Part shown: in pieces, positions 44,399 to 53,064 of the stretch
How positions within the stretch are numbered: the stretch's first letter is position 1
Layout: every line of letters starts with the position of its first letter
Assembly: GCF_003815535.1 (NCBI RefSeq)
Contig: NZ_RPFZ01000001.1
Location: 1,426,001-1,490,000, forward strand
Origin: Aurantiacibacter spongiae
GTDB taxonomy: Bacteria; Pseudomonadota; Alphaproteobacteria; Sphingomonadales; Sphingomonadaceae
Length of the DNA: 64,000 nt
Direction of reading: 5' to 3'
Position numbers and translations under genes: made by a program
Notes under the pieces: model-generated
Seen by the model: only the letters and a program-made list of their open reading frames with translations
Told to the model about the DNA's origin: nothing
The model's database searches: none

Positions 44399-45159
44399 CG
44401 GGGAAGGCCGCCACGAACGACAATCCCGCCACCACGCTGCGCACGCTGATCGTCGATGACGAGCCGCTGGCGATCGAGCGGATGCAGGTTCTGTGCGCGG
44501 AAATCGCGCATCTGACGGTCATCGGCACCGCGAGCGACGGCGAATCCGCGCTCCGCCTGGCCGACAAGCTCGCGCCCGACTTGCTGCTGCTGGACATGAC
44601 GATGCCCGGAATGGACGGTCTGACCGTGGCGCGCCAGGCGGCCACCAAGGCGTCTCCGCCCGCTGTCATCTTCGTCACCGCGCACGAGAATTTCGCCGTC
44701 GAAGCCTTCGATATCGAAGCGGTCGACTACGTTCTGAAACCCGTTGGCGGCGAGCGTCTCGAACGGGCGATCGCCCGCGCTCTCGCGCGGCGGGAAGAGC
44801 GCGGCGCGGATGACCGGGAATCCGGCCGCTGGCTGACCGAATTCTGGGTACCCAACCGCTCCGAACTGCTGCGCATCGACGCCGCCGACGTCCACCGCAT
44901 CGATGCCGAACGCGACTACGTCCGCCTCCATGTCGGCGATGCCAGCTATCTGCTGCTACAGACGATCGCCGGGCTGGAGGCAAAGCTCGATCCGGACAGG
45001 TTCATCCGCATTCATCGCTCCACGATCCTGCGCAAGGATTTCATCACCGGCCTGAGGCACGAGGGGCTGGGCGTATGGTGCGCGGAACTGGAGGATGGCG
45101 AGGCGCTGCGTATCGGGCGCACCTATCTCAAGAGCGTGAAGGCGATGGCCGGACGCTGA
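44395..45159 (+). CDS. LytTR family response regulator
   Basis: A 254-residue regulator. Receiver domain: LIVDDEPLAIERM with the acidic pair, the phospho-aspartate in LLLLDMTMPGMDGL (about residue 65) and K in YVLKPVGGERL. A LytTR DNA-binding domain follows (LLRIDAADVHRIDAERDYVRLHVG and LRKDFITGLR). It should bind DNA repeats after phosphorylation by the preceding kinase. Target genes are not obvious. The pair ends with a hairpin at 45219-45248. Confidence 0.93.
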   Translation: MTGKAATNDNPATTLRTLIVDDEPLAIERMQVLCAEIAHLTVIGTASDGESALRLADKLAPDLLLLDMTMPGMDGLTVARQAATKASPPAVIFVTAHENFAVEAFDIEAVDYVLKPVGGERLERAIARALARREERGADDRESGRWLTEFWVPNRSELLRIDAADVHRIDAERDYVRLHVGDASYLLLQTIAGLEAKLDPDRFIRIHRSTILRKDFITGLRHEGLGVWCAELEDGEALRIGRTYLKSVKAMAGR

Positions 45160-45218
45160 TCGTACCGGACGCGGCGACGGGCGCGATGCGCGCCGCACAT
45201 CACCCCTGCACGAGAATG

Positions 45219-45248
45219 AAGGGCGCCGCTCGGGGTAGCGGCGCCCTT
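45219..45248. terminator. hairpin between LytTR and UrcA genes
   Basis: AAGGGCGCCGCT and AGCGGCGCCCTT are perfect 12-base arms around CGGGGT, between convergent genes. The stem is strong but T-tracts on either side are short; probably bidirectional. Confidence 0.65.
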
Positions 45249-45268
45249 CCACGGATCGGGCGGAAGGA

Positions 45269-45586
45269 TCAGCCGCCGAGCCGCGCCTCCCGCTTGATCT
45301 GGGCGAACCGACGGTCGAGCTGAGCCCGGGCCCGGTCCACGCAGTCACGGGTTTCCCGCGAACGGATGCGGGTGCCGACATCCGTTTCGTTGTAGCGGCA
45401 CACGTAGCGCGCCGCGCGGTCCATCCGGCGGTCGAGTTCTTCCACGCCATCGGCGGTTGCCAGGTCGAGATCGGTGTAACGCACGGCGGTGCTGCGCTGC
45501 TGTTCCTCGGGCGCGGCCTGCGCGCCTGCCGAGAGGGTGAGTCCGGCGGCGGCAAGCGCCAGCACGATGCTCTTGGATCGGATCAT
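45269..45586 (-). CDS. UrcA family periplasmic protein
   Basis: A 105-residue protein with a signal peptide (SKSIVLALAAAGLTLSAGAQA) and the UrcA repeat VRYTDLDLATADGVEELDRRMDRAARYVCRYN, with two cysteines for a disulfide. UrcA proteins are widespread in sphingomonads and Asticcacaulis, function unknown. A good SD (GAGGAA) precedes ATG 45586. Upstream, 45587-45816 is 230 bases with no clear motif. Confidence 0.86.
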   Translation of the reverse strand: MIRSKSIVLALAAAGLTLSAGAQAAPEEQQRSTAVRYTDLDLATADGVEELDRRMDRAARYVCRYNETDVGTRIRSRETRDCVDRARAQLDRRFAQIKREARLGG

Positions 45587-45816
45587 GATGGTTTCCTCAT
45601 CCGTCCCGCTTGATCGGGTTGGTTGCGCCGCAGCCGGTGGGACTGGAGCAGCTGCGGCGCGAGGTCAGGAGATACATGGACCTTTGTCGGTGTTCCTCCG
45701 CCCATCGACCTGGACGCGGCGGCCATCGACCGGCGGGAACCGAACCCGACGAACGGCGCACGACGCCGGACGAAGGGCGGTTTGCAGCGCGCCGCGCGAT
45801 GGGGCAGGGCTGTCAC

Positions 45817-46083
45817 ATGGCGCTGATCGTCACCTTCCTGCTGGGAATCGGCAATTTCGCCTGGCACCGGGCCGTGCTGGAAAGCGGCCATGCGATGATG
45901 CGGGCCGTGTCTCCGGGCGCTTACCGGGCCGCGCGCACGGTCAGCCTCGGTCTAGAATTCGTCCTGCTGTGCGCAGCCATGCTGGCCATCGCCGACGGAC
46001 ACCTGGCCGGTCTGTGGGCCTATCTTCTTTATTCCGCCATCAATGGCGGGGCGGCCTGGCTGATCCTGTCCCGCCGGATCTGA
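45817..46083 (+). CDS. small membrane protein, uncharacterised
   Basis: An 88-residue protein with two to three hydrophobic segments (MALIVTFLLGIGNFAW; LGLEFVLLCAAMLAI; LWAYLLYSAINGGAAWLIL). Found in sphingomonads as a hypothetical. ATG 45817 has GCAGGG 7 bases upstream; ATG 45799 adds six residues. No function can be assigned. Confidence 0.65.
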   Translation: MALIVTFLLGIGNFAWHRAVLESGHAMMRAVSPGAYRAARTVSLGLEFVLLCAAMLAIADGHLAGLWAYLLYSAINGGAAWLILSRRI

Positions 46084-46119
46084 CGGGAACGCCTGGGCTT
46101 CGCGTGGCTTTTGAATGAC

Positions 46120-46974
46120 ATGGCCGACGATCGCCCCCTGTGGCTCATTCACAACGCCGATAGCGGCAGCAACGCGCCGCCCGCGCTGCAAGCCTTTCAC
46201 GACAGTTGCGAGGAATGCGGGCTGCGCGTGGCGCATACGACCGATTTTCCCGAACAGGATCTGCCGACCGGAGCCATGCTCGACACGGCCGGCATCGAAA
46301 CCGTCGTCGTCTTCGCGGGCGACGGGACGATCAACGCCGCCCTCGACGCCCTGTCGGGATGGAGCGGCAGCGCCCTGATCCTGCCGGGCGGCACCATGAA
46401 CCTGCTCTATCATCGGCTGTTCGGCGAGCTGGAAATGGAAGAAGCCATCGACGCTTTCGCGCGCGGCCGCGCCCGGCGGCGGCGGCCGGGCATCATCGCC
46501 AGCGAGCTCGGCAACGCCTATGCCGGATTGCTGGCGGGTCCGGGCACGCGGTGGAACACCGTGCGCGAGGACATGCGCGGCACCGACATCGTCGACATGC
46601 CCGCCCATATCGGCGAAGCCTTCAACGAAACGCTGTCCGGCGACCCGATCCGTTGCACCGACCCCGATCTGGGCCGGCGCGAGGGCTATCCTCTGCTGCT
46701 GCTGACGCCGCACGACGACCATTGCGACGTGACCGCCTACCACGCCGAGACGGTGGGCGAATTCCTCGAGCAGACCTGGGCGCTCGTGCGCCGCGACTTT
46801 CGCGAGGGGCCCCACGACCTTCTCGGTCGCGAGACCGCCCTGACCTTGCAGGGCGTGGAGCACGGCGGTTTCGGGGTGCTGCTCGACGGGGAACCGCAAC
46901 GGGCGAAGGGGCCGGTGCGCTTTGCACTGGCCGAAGCGGGGCTAGACCTCCTATCGACCCTCGATGATGACTGA
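46120..46974 (+). CDS. diacylglycerol kinase-like lipid kinase
   Basis: A 284-residue protein of the DAGK/sphingosine kinase catalytic family. GDGTINAALDAL (glycine-rich ATP loop) is near residue 75 and LPGGTMNLLYHRL near 95. Most homologues phosphorylate a lipid alcohol. The C-terminal half is less conserved. ATG 46120 is 36 bases after the previous stop; TTG 46111 is also in frame. It overlaps the following phosphoesterase gene by 11 bases. Confidence 0.86.
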   Translation: MADDRPLWLIHNADSGSNAPPALQAFHDSCEECGLRVAHTTDFPEQDLPTGAMLDTAGIETVVVFAGDGTINAALDALSGWSGSALILPGGTMNLLYHRLFGELEMEEAIDAFARGRARRRRPGIIASELGNAYAGLLAGPGTRWNTVREDMRGTDIVDMPAHIGEAFNETLSGDPIRCTDPDLGRREGYPLLLLTPHDDHCDVTAYHAETVGEFLEQTWALVRRDFREGPHDLLGRETALTLQGVEHGGFGVLLDGEPQRAKGPVRFALAEAGLDLLSTLDDD

Positions 46975-47824
46975 CGAAAAGCTGCTATTTCACCTGTCCG
47001 ACATCCATTTCGGGCTGGAGGACAATCGCGCGCTCGACTGGGTGGTTCAGGAAATCGCCGAGAAGCGGCCCGACGCCATCGCCATCACCGGTGATCTGAC
47101 GATGCGTGCCCGGCACCGCGAATTCGCGGCGGCGACCCGCTGGATACGCGCGCTGGACGTGCCCGTGACGGTCGAGGTCGGCAATCACGACATGCCCTAT
47201 TTCAACCCGATCGAGCGCTTCTTCGCGCCCTACAAGCGGTTTCACGGAATGGAGCACGTCGTCGAACGCGAGATCGACCTGCCGGGCCTCGCCATCGTTC
47301 CGTTGAAGACGGCGGTACGCGCGCAGCCGCGGCTCAACTGGTCGAAGGGCTGGATCACCGATGCCGCGCTGAAGAAGTGTCTCGATGCGATCGACCGGCT
47401 GCCCGGCGGAACGCAGGCGCTGGTGACCGTGCATCATCCGCTGCGCGAAGTGGGGACCGAAGGCACGGCGCTGACCAGGCACGGAATGAAGGCCCTGACC
47501 GAACTCGCCCGGCGGCCGGTACTGGCCGTGCTGTCGGGACACGTTCACGACGCCTTCGACATCATGGAACAGACGGTCGACGGCACGGTCCGGATGATCG
47601 GGGCCGGCACGTTGTCGCAGCGGGTCCGGTCGACCCCGCCCGGCTTCAACGAACTGCACTGGGACGGTGAGCGCCTGCGCGTCGAGGTCCGCAATCTCGA
47701 CGACGTCGATACGCGCGACATGATGATCGAGGACGTTCCCGAGGATGCGACGCCGCCGCGCGGCCCGGGCGAACCGGTCGCACCGGTCGCGCAGGTGCCC
47801 CGCACCGATCCGCCGGTGCATTAG
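46964..47824 (+). CDS. calcineurin-like metallophosphoesterase
   Basis: A 286-residue phosphoesterase with the full metal set: LSDIHFG, TGDLTM, GNHDM, VHHPL and LSGHVHDAF. Probably dinuclear Mn/Fe. It is likely to act on a nucleotide or phospholipid derivative. Overlap with the lipid kinase-like gene suggests a shared pathway, possibly phospholipid turnover; that is inference. The C-terminal 35 residues are proline-rich. Confidence 0.87.
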   Translation: MMTDEKLLFHLSDIHFGLEDNRALDWVVQEIAEKRPDAIAITGDLTMRARHREFAAATRWIRALDVPVTVEVGNHDMPYFNPIERFFAPYKRFHGMEHVVEREIDLPGLAIVPLKTAVRAQPRLNWSKGWITDAALKKCLDAIDRLPGGTQALVTVHHPLREVGTEGTALTRHGMKALTELARRPVLAVLSGHVHDAFDIMEQTVDGTVRMIGAGTLSQRVRSTPPGFNELHWDGERLRVEVRNLDDVDTRDMMIEDVPEDATPPRGPGEPVAPVAQVPRTDPPVH

Positions 47825-47922
47825 CCGCTTGTAAGGGCGGTCTTAACCACGCTTCGCCGCCCGGTCGTTTCGTTCCGTCGATCTGGCGGGCACCCGGGGC
47901 CGGCCCGGTGGTAGTGTTCCGA

Positions 47923-48303
47923 ATGGCTATGCGCATCCTTGTGGTCGAGGACGACCTGCTCAACCGCATGTTCTTCCACGACGTGCTGGAAGGGCACGGC
48001 TACGAGGTGGCCGTCGTCTCCGATGGCGGCGCGGTGATGGAGGAGGCGCGCGCATTTCGCCCCGACCTTGTCACCATGGACATTCACCTGCCGAACGTCT
48101 CCGGCCTCAGGCTCATCCGCATGATGCGACGCGACGCCCAATTGCGCGACACGCCCATTCTCGCGGTCACCGCCTTTGCCGGCAGGGGGGAGGAAGACCG
48201 CATCCGCAAGGCGGGTGCCGACGCGTATTTGTCCAAGCCGGTCACGATCGAGCGGCTTCTGGGCGAGGTCGAGAAGCTGTCCCGGGCGAACACCGCCGCC
48301 TGA
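47923..48303 (+). CDS. divK: single-domain response regulator (DivK-like)
   Basis: A 126-residue receiver-only protein: RILVVEDDLLNRMFFHDVL, phospho-aspartate in LVTMDIHLPNVSGL (about residue 51), AVTAFAGRGEE and SKPVT. In Caulobacter DivK carries phosphate between PleC and DivJ to control CtrA at the poles; identity to DivK is from sequence style. ATG 47923 or ATG 47929 can be the start; neither has a clear SD. It is transcribed away from the phosphoesterase gene with a 98-base gap. Confidence 0.85.
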   Translation: MAMRILVVEDDLLNRMFFHDVLEGHGYEVAVVSDGGAVMEEARAFRPDLVTMDIHLPNVSGLRLIRMMRRDAQLRDTPILAVTAFAGRGEEDRIRKAGADAYLSKPVTIERLLGEVEKLSRANTAA

Positions 48304-48304
48304 G

Positions 48305-48328
48305 GGGCCATTGGGCCATTGCGCCATT
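48305..48328. repeat. three tandem 8-base repeats
   Basis: GGGCCATT occurs twice in tandem and a third time as GCGCCATT, starting one base after the DivK-like stop codon. Purpose unknown; possibly slippage. Confidence 0.6.
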
Positions 48329-48342
48329 GGCTCGCCGGCAAA

Positions 48343-48374
48343 CGAAAAGGGCGGCCCCGCCGGGGACCGCCCTT
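48343..48374 (-). terminator. intrinsic terminator after rpsI
   Basis: AAGGGCGG pairs with CCGCCCTT with a CCCC/GGGG inner stem. On the minus strand it is followed by TTTTCGTTT, so it ends the rplM-rpsI transcript. Confidence 0.78.
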
Positions 48375-48396
48375 CGTGCTTTCGGCGACCTTGCCT

Positions 48397-48906
48397 TTAG
48401 CGCTTCGAGAACTGGAAGCTGCGGCGGGCCTTGGCGCGGCCGTACTTCTTGCGCTCCACCACGCGGCTGTCGCGGGTAAGGAAGCCGGCGGCCTTGACCG
48501 TCGAGCGAAGGGCCGGCTCGTAACGGGTCAGCGCCTGGCTGATGCCGTGCTTCACCGCACCCGCCTGACCCGACAGCCCGCCGCCCGACACGGTGGCGAC
48601 GATGTCGTACTGGCCTTCACGCTCCGAGATGGCGAAGGGCTGGTTGATGACCAGGCGCAGGGTCGGACGCACGAAGTATTCTTCCTGGTCCTTGCCGTTG
48701 ATGGTGATCTTGCCGCTGCCCGGCTTCAGCCACACGCGCGCGACGGCATCCTTGCGGCGGCCGGTGGCGTAGGCGCGGCCCTGCGCATCAATTTCCTGAT
48801 CGCGCAGCGGCTGCGTCGGCGTCTGCGTCTCGTCGGCGGAAGGCGCGTCGGCGGCGATGTCCTTCAGGTCCGACAGGTCGGAAACGGTGTTGTTGTCGTC
48901 GGCCAT
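48397..48906 (-). CDS. rpsI: 30S ribosomal protein S9
   Basis: A 169-residue S9. After a 45-residue acidic extension (typical for alphaproteobacteria) the conserved part is [28 protein letters not shown] and ends in [17 protein letters not shown], whose C-terminal tail contacts P-site tRNA. ATG 48906 shares one base with the rplM stop (TGATG), so the two are coupled. Confidence 0.96.
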   Translation of the reverse strand: MADDNNTVSDLSDLKDIAADAPSADETQTPTQPLRDQEIDAQGRAYATGRRKDAVARVWLKPGSGKITINGKDQEEYFVRPTLRLVINQPFAISEREGQYDIVATVSGGGLSGQAGAVKHGISQALTRYEPALRSTVKAAGFLTRDSRVVERKKYGRAKARRSFQFSKR

Positions 48907-49385
48907 CAGACGGTCACCTTGTTCTTGCGGTTCATCGAGGCAACGTCGAGCGTTTCGGGGTTCTGACCCGAATGCGGATGCTCGGTGCCGTTGTAGAGGT
49001 GCAGGTTCTTCATCTGCGCGCGGCCCAGCGGACCGGTCGGGATCATCCGCTCGATCGCCTTTTCCAGCACGCGCTCCGGGAAGCGCCCGGCCAGCACCTT
49101 GTCGGCGGTGACTTCCTTCAGCCCGCCCGGATAGCCGGTGTGCTTGTAATAGACCTTCTTCTCGGCCTTGTTGCCGGTGAAGCGGACCTTGTCGGCATTG
49201 AGGATGACGACGTGATCGCCGCAATCCACATGCGGGGTGAAGGACGGCTTGTGCTTGCCGCGCAGGATCTTGGCGACGATCGTGGCGAGGCGGCCGACGA
49301 CCAGCCCTTCCGCATCGATCAGATGCCATTTCTTCTCGACTTCGGCCGGCTTGATCGACCGCGTCGTCTTGTGCAACGCCTTCAT
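48906..49385 (-). CDS. rplM: 50S ribosomal protein L13
   Basis: A 159-residue L13. [40 protein letters not shown] is highly conserved, then [24 protein letters not shown]. Start ATG 49385 is used because GGGA is 9 bases upstream; ATG 49394 and 49400 are close alternatives. It forms the classic L13-S9 operon. Confidence 0.96.
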   Translation of the reverse strand: MKALHKTTRSIKPAEVEKKWHLIDAEGLVVGRLATIVAKILRGKHKPSFTPHVDCGDHVVILNADKVRFTGNKAEKKVYYKHTGYPGGLKEVTADKVLAGRFPERVLEKAIERMIPTGPLGRAQMKNLHLYNGTEHPHSGQNPETLDVASMNRKNKVTV

Positions 49386-49475
49386 GGCTTTCATTCCCAT
49401 AATCAGTGCGACTGGATCGCCGCCGTCGCAGCCGCCATGCGAAGAATCACGCATGCGGAACCCGGCGAAGGCGCG

Positions 49476-49504
49476 CATTTGTCGCGCGAGGGTCGCAAAG
49501 TCAA
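49476..49504 (-). promoter_or_regulatory. sigma-70-type promoter for rplM-rpsI
   Basis: On the minus strand TTGACT (49499-49504) and CAAATG (49476-49481) are separated by 17 bases, about 90 bases before the rplM start. The -35 is near consensus, the -10 is weak. Confidence 0.5.
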
Positions 49505-49541
49505 GCATTCGCGCGGGTTAGCGGAGAGGTAAAATGATACC

Positions 49542-50693
49542 TTAGGGATTCGCGGCGGCGCGGGCCGGCCCGGTGACAGGTCGCGTGGCGAGCGGTATCG
49601 CCTGGTCCCGCCGCCCGATGACGTGCGCCCCCCAGGCGAAGCTGGCCACGAGCAGCGCCCCGACGAGCTGGTGCGCCACCGCGATCCACAGCGAAACGCC
49701 GGTAAGCACGGTGGCGATGCCGAGGAGGATCTGCGTGCCGACGGCGACATGGATCGTCCGCGCGACCGCCGGGTTCAGCGGTTTCGCCCGCCGCGCCAGC
49801 ACGATCAGTGCCGCCGCCGCGATCCACGCCCACCAGCGATGGAGGAAGTGGATGAAGAAGGGATCGTGCGTCGCGGCGAAGAACGCCCCGCGCGACCAGT
49901 CCACCTCGGGCACGACGCGTCCCTGCATCAGCGGCCAGCTGTCGGAGGCGAGACCGGCATTGAGCCCCGCGACCCACGCGCCGAGAACCAGCTGCACGAC
50001 GAGCACGGCGCCGACCGCGACGGCCGGACCGGTCAGGCGGGCGGGCGCGTTGTCGCCGGTGCTTGCCAGGCGGCGCAGGTCGAGCGCGGTCCAGACCAGC
50101 CCGGCCAGCGTTACCAGCGCGGTCAGCAGGTGGATCGACAGCCAGAAATGCGACACGTCGGTCATCTCGACCGACAGGCCCGAGCGGACCATGAACCAGC
50201 CGAACGCGCCCTGGAGGCCGCCCAGGGCCAGCAGGGCCAGCAGGCGCGGCTTGTAGCCTTCGGGGATGGCTCCGCGCAGCCAGAACAGCGCCAGCGGCAC
50301 CGCGAAGACGAGGCCGATCAGCCGCCCGAGCAGGCGGTGCGACCATTCCCACAGATAGATGAACTTGAACGCGGCCAGATCCATGCCCGCCGGACCGGTC
50401 ACGGTGCGGTATTCGCCGGTGCGCTGATACAGCTCGAACTCCGCCTGCCAGTCGGCCCGGCCGAGCGGCGGGATGGCGCCCGTCACGGGTTTCCATTCGG
50501 TGATCGAAAGACCGCTCTCCGTCAGCCGGGTGATCCCCCCCACGACCACCATCGCCACCACCAGGGCCGCCACGCCCAGCAGCCACGCGGCGATCGCCCC
50601 GGGTCGCGGCGCGCGCGTCCGCGCCCGACCTGTTGCCGTTTCGGGGCCGTGTTCGGTGTTCGAATTGGCGGAGATGCGGGAAAGGGCGGTCAT
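49542..50693 (-). CDS. ctaA: heme A synthase (COX15/CtaA)
   Basis: A 383-residue integral membrane enzyme that oxidises heme O to heme A for aa3-type oxidases. About eight membrane segments. Heme-ligand histidines are in LWEWSHRLLGRLIG, SIHLLTALVTLAG, FIHFLHRWWAWI and AVAHQLVGALL. GGITRLTESGLSITEWKPVTGAIPPL is the family opening. Start ATG 50693 precedes that segment by about 55 residues. Confidence 0.93.
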   Translation of the reverse strand: MTALSRISANSNTEHGPETATGRARTRAPRPGAIAAWLLGVAALVVAMVVVGGITRLTESGLSITEWKPVTGAIPPLGRADWQAEFELYQRTGEYRTVTGPAGMDLAAFKFIYLWEWSHRLLGRLIGLVFAVPLALFWLRGAIPEGYKPRLLALLALGGLQGAFGWFMVRSGLSVEMTDVSHFWLSIHLLTALVTLAGLVWTALDLRRLASTGDNAPARLTGPAVAVGAVLVVQLVLGAWVAGLNAGLASDSWPLMQGRVVPEVDWSRGAFFAATHDPFFIHFLHRWWAWIAAAALIVLARRAKPLNPAVARTIHVAVGTQILLGIATVLTGVSLWIAVAHQLVGALLVASFAWGAHVIGRRDQAIPLATRPVTGPARAAANP

Positions 50694-50794
50694 GTCGGCT
50701 GCGATTTGCGCCTTCGTAGGCGGATTCGCAAGTCGCCGGCGCGAAACCGGCATCCTGCTAAAAAACGCACGAGCGGCAAACCGGCCCTTGCGCA

Positions 50795-50811
50795 ATGTTA
50801 TAGCGTTACAT
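50795..50811. promoter_or_regulatory. Zur-like operator dyad before MerC gene
   Basis: ATGTTATAGCGTTACAT has complementary outer arms (ATGT/ACAT) and a partly symmetric centre, and resembles alphaproteobacterial zinc-uptake-regulator sites. It ends 2 bases before ATG 50814. The regulator is inferred. Confidence 0.45.
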
Positions 50812-50813
50812 AA

Positions 50814-51191
50814 ATGCACGACATGGCTCAACTGGCACCCTGGATTCGCGGCCGGCTGGATCGCGCGGGCGTTTTCCTGTCGGCGCTGTGCCTCGTTCAC
50901 TGCATGCTGACCCTCGTACTGGTCGCCGGGCTGGGCTTCGGCGCGCATTACCTGCTCGATCCCGCGATTCATCGCTGGGGTCTTCTCGCCGCGACCGTCG
51001 TCGCGGGCGTGGCCATCGGGGCCGGAGCGTTCCGCCATCGCCGCGCGCTGCCCTTTGTGGTGGCGATGACGGGCCTGTCCTTCATGGGCGGCGCGCTCGC
51101 CGTGGGCCACGGGGCGGAGGAAGCGCTGATGACGATGATCGGCGTGGTGCTGGTCGCGGCGGGCCACGTGCTCAACTTGCGTCACGCCTGA
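50814..51191 (+). CDS. MerC domain-containing membrane protein
   Basis: A 125-residue protein with four hydrophobic segments. [23 protein letters not shown] contains the Cys/His group of MerC-type metal-handling membrane proteins. Role in metal transport is inferred from the family. ATG 50814 and ATG 50823 both follow the operator-like dyad with no SD between, so the start is uncertain or the mRNA nearly leaderless. Confidence 0.82.
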   Translation: MHDMAQLAPWIRGRLDRAGVFLSALCLVHCMLTLVLVAGLGFGAHYLLDPAIHRWGLLAATVVAGVAIGAGAFRHRRALPFVVAMTGLSFMGGALAVGHGAEEALMTMIGVVLVAAGHVLNLRHA

Positions 51192-51214
51192 CACGCGCTA
51201 TCTGCGCTGTCACC

Positions 51215-52207
51215 ATGACAGCTGCAAAGACTATCACCGTCAACGGCGACAGCCGCCGGACCGGCGCCGACACCATTGCCGATCTCGTTCGCGAGCTCGG
51301 TTTCGCGCCCGAAAAGGTCGCGGTGGAGCGCAATGGGGAAATCGCGCCCCGATCCACGCTCGGCGATTGCGCGCTGTGCGATGGCGACACGCTGGAAATC
51401 GTGCATTTCGTCGGCGGCGGTTCGGGGCAGGCGAGCGACGACGACGGCTGGGAGGTTGCCGGCCACCGCTTCACCAGCCGGCTGATCGTGGGCACGGGCA
51501 AATACAAGGATTTCGCCCAGAACGCCGCCGCTGTGGAGGCGGCCGGCGCGCAGATCGTGACCGTGGCGGTGCGGCGGGTGAACGTGTCCGATCCCTCGCA
51601 GCCCGTGCTGATGGATCATATCGACCCCGCCAGTGTCACCTATCTGCCCAACACCGCCGGCTGTTTCACCGCCGAAGAAGCGGTCCGCACCTTGCGCCTC
51701 GCGCGCGAGGCGGGCGGCTGGGAGCTGGTGAAGCTGGAGGTGCTGGGTGAGGCGAAGACGCTTTACCCCGACATGCGCGAGACGCTGAAGGCGTGCGAGA
51801 CGCTGGCGGGCGAAGGCTTCAAGCCGATGGTCTATTGCGTGGACGATCCCATCGCCGCGAAGCAGCTGGAGGAGGCGGGCGCGGTCGCCGTCATGCCGCT
51901 GGGCGCGCCCATCGGATCGGGTCTCGGTATCCAGAACCTCGTGACGATCCGCCTGATCGTGGAAGGCGCCAGCGTTCCGGTGCTGGTCGACGCGGGCGTG
52001 GGTACCGCGTCCGATGCCGCGGTCGCCATGGAACTGGGTTGCGACGGTGTGCTGATGAACACCGCCATCGCCGAGGCGAAGGATCCCCTTCGCATGGCCC
52101 GCGCGATGAAGCTGGCGGTGGAAGCCGGGCGACTGGCCTATCTTTCGGGCCGGATGGGCCGCCGCAAATACGCCGATCCCAGCTCTCCGCTCGCCGGCCT
52201 GATCTGA
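51215..52207 (+). CDS. thiSG: bifunctional ThiS-ThiG fusion, thiazole synthase
   Basis: A 330-residue fusion. Residues 1-68 are ThiS-like (ubiquitin fold, ending [10 protein letters not shown]); from about 80 the ThiG TIM barrel follows ([22 protein letters not shown], with the Schiff-base lysine in LVKLEVLG, and [15 protein letters not shown]). ThiG joins 1-deoxyxylulose phosphate, dehydroglycine and a ThiS thiocarboxylate. In the fusion the ThiS GG is internal. No TPP riboswitch fits the 23-base upstream gap. Confidence 0.93.
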   Translation: MTAAKTITVNGDSRRTGADTIADLVRELGFAPEKVAVERNGEIAPRSTLGDCALCDGDTLEIVHFVGGGSGQASDDDGWEVAGHRFTSRLIVGTGKYKDFAQNAAAVEAAGAQIVTVAVRRVNVSDPSQPVLMDHIDPASVTYLPNTAGCFTAEEAVRTLRLAREAGGWELVKLEVLGEAKTLYPDMRETLKACETLAGEGFKPMVYCVDDPIAAKQLEEAGAVAVMPLGAPIGSGLGIQNLVTIRLIVEGASVPVLVDAGVGTASDAAVAMELGCDGVLMNTAIAEAKDPLRMARAMKLAVEAGRLAYLSGRMGRRKYADPSSPLAGLI

Positions 52208-52309
52208 GCGCTTTCGCCAGAGGGGAGGGCAGTTCGCCTGTTGCACCGAAAATTAACCATGCCGGGCGCAGTCTCATTCCCGCAAGGACAGGGATGGGAT
52301 GGCAAGAAT

Positions 52310-52840
52310 ATGGGGCACGTAAGGCAGACCGCTTCGCTGACGATAGCCGAGATGCGCGAGTTCGCCGGCTTTTCCGCCGCCGAGCGGGCGTTCATCGAGC
52401 GCAGCCTCGACATCGGGCTGGCGCGCGGCGATGCGTTCAAGACGTGGAGCGCGGGTAGCGAGGACAACCGCGCCATTCGTTCGCAATATCTCGCCTACCG
52501 GGAGTTGCGCCATCTGCGCGCCCTGGTTCCGGGCGAAGACGGCTTCGACGGGGTCGAGGACTTCATCGGCACGCTGCTGCGCGTGACGGCCCAGGATCTG
52601 GCGATGGAGCGGATCGACAGCTTCTCCGCGTATCGTTTCCTCTACGAACGACTGCTTGGTGCGGCGGCGCGTCCCTATCTGCCCGCTGCGTTCTGCGGCG
52701 CGGCGTCGTTGCCGCAGATCGCGCCGGAGCGGCGCCGGAAGCTGTTGCAGACCCTGAGCGAGGCCGCCGCCACCGCCCCCGCCTGGTCGATGCGCGAGCC
52801 TGCCTTCTATCCCGAACGGGTGGAGGAAGAGCCGGCCTGA
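52310..52840 (+). CDS. uncharacterised cytoplasmic protein
   Basis: A 176-residue, mainly helical, soluble protein: SLTIAEMREFAGFSAAERAFIERSL, GLARGDAFKTWSAG, LLRVTAQDLAMERIDSFSAYRFLYERLLGAAARP and PERRRKLLQTLSEAAA. No known domain is recognised. The start ATG 52310 is used; ATG 52259 and TTG 52241 are in frame upstream. It is flanked downstream by hairpins. Confidence 0.6.
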   Translation: MGHVRQTASLTIAEMREFAGFSAAERAFIERSLDIGLARGDAFKTWSAGSEDNRAIRSQYLAYRELRHLRALVPGEDGFDGVEDFIGTLLRVTAQDLAMERIDSFSAYRFLYERLLGAAARPYLPAAFCGAASLPQIAPERRRKLLQTLSEAAATAPAWSMREPAFYPERVEEEPA

Positions 52841-52971
52841 GCCAGCGGGCTTTCCTACAGCGCGGATCTGCGCGCATGGACGGCCGGTCATGCCGCAGCC
52901 TTGCTTCCCCTTTCCCGCCGCACGCTTTTTTCCCCTCGCGAGGTGTCAACCGGTACCTTGTGCCGAATCGG

Positions 52972-53002
52972 AGCCCGGGAATGGCGCAATTCCGGGCTTT
53001 CT
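52972..53002 (+). terminator. possible terminator after unknown gene
   Basis: AGCCCGGGAAT pairs with ATTCCGGGCT (one bulge) and is followed by TTTC on the plus strand. It lies 130 bases after the gene at 52310-52840. Confidence 0.5.
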
Positions 53003-53014
53003 GACCGGTCCGTG

Positions 53015-53037
53015 GAAGTTGACGCACTGTCAACTTC
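53015..53037. terminator. perfect 9-base hairpin between convergent genes
   Basis: GAAGTTGAC and GTCAACTTC surround GCACT. With no T-tract on either strand, a bidirectional terminator is only a guess; it lies 28 bases from the lipoprotein stop. Confidence 0.45.
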
Positions 53038-53064
53038 GTCATCATTGCCGGGCTTGCGCCCGCG

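Noticed and set aside
51192-51214. TPP riboswitch before thiSG
   Set aside because: Only 23 bases separate the genes and the conserved CUGAGA and ACYUGA elements are absent.
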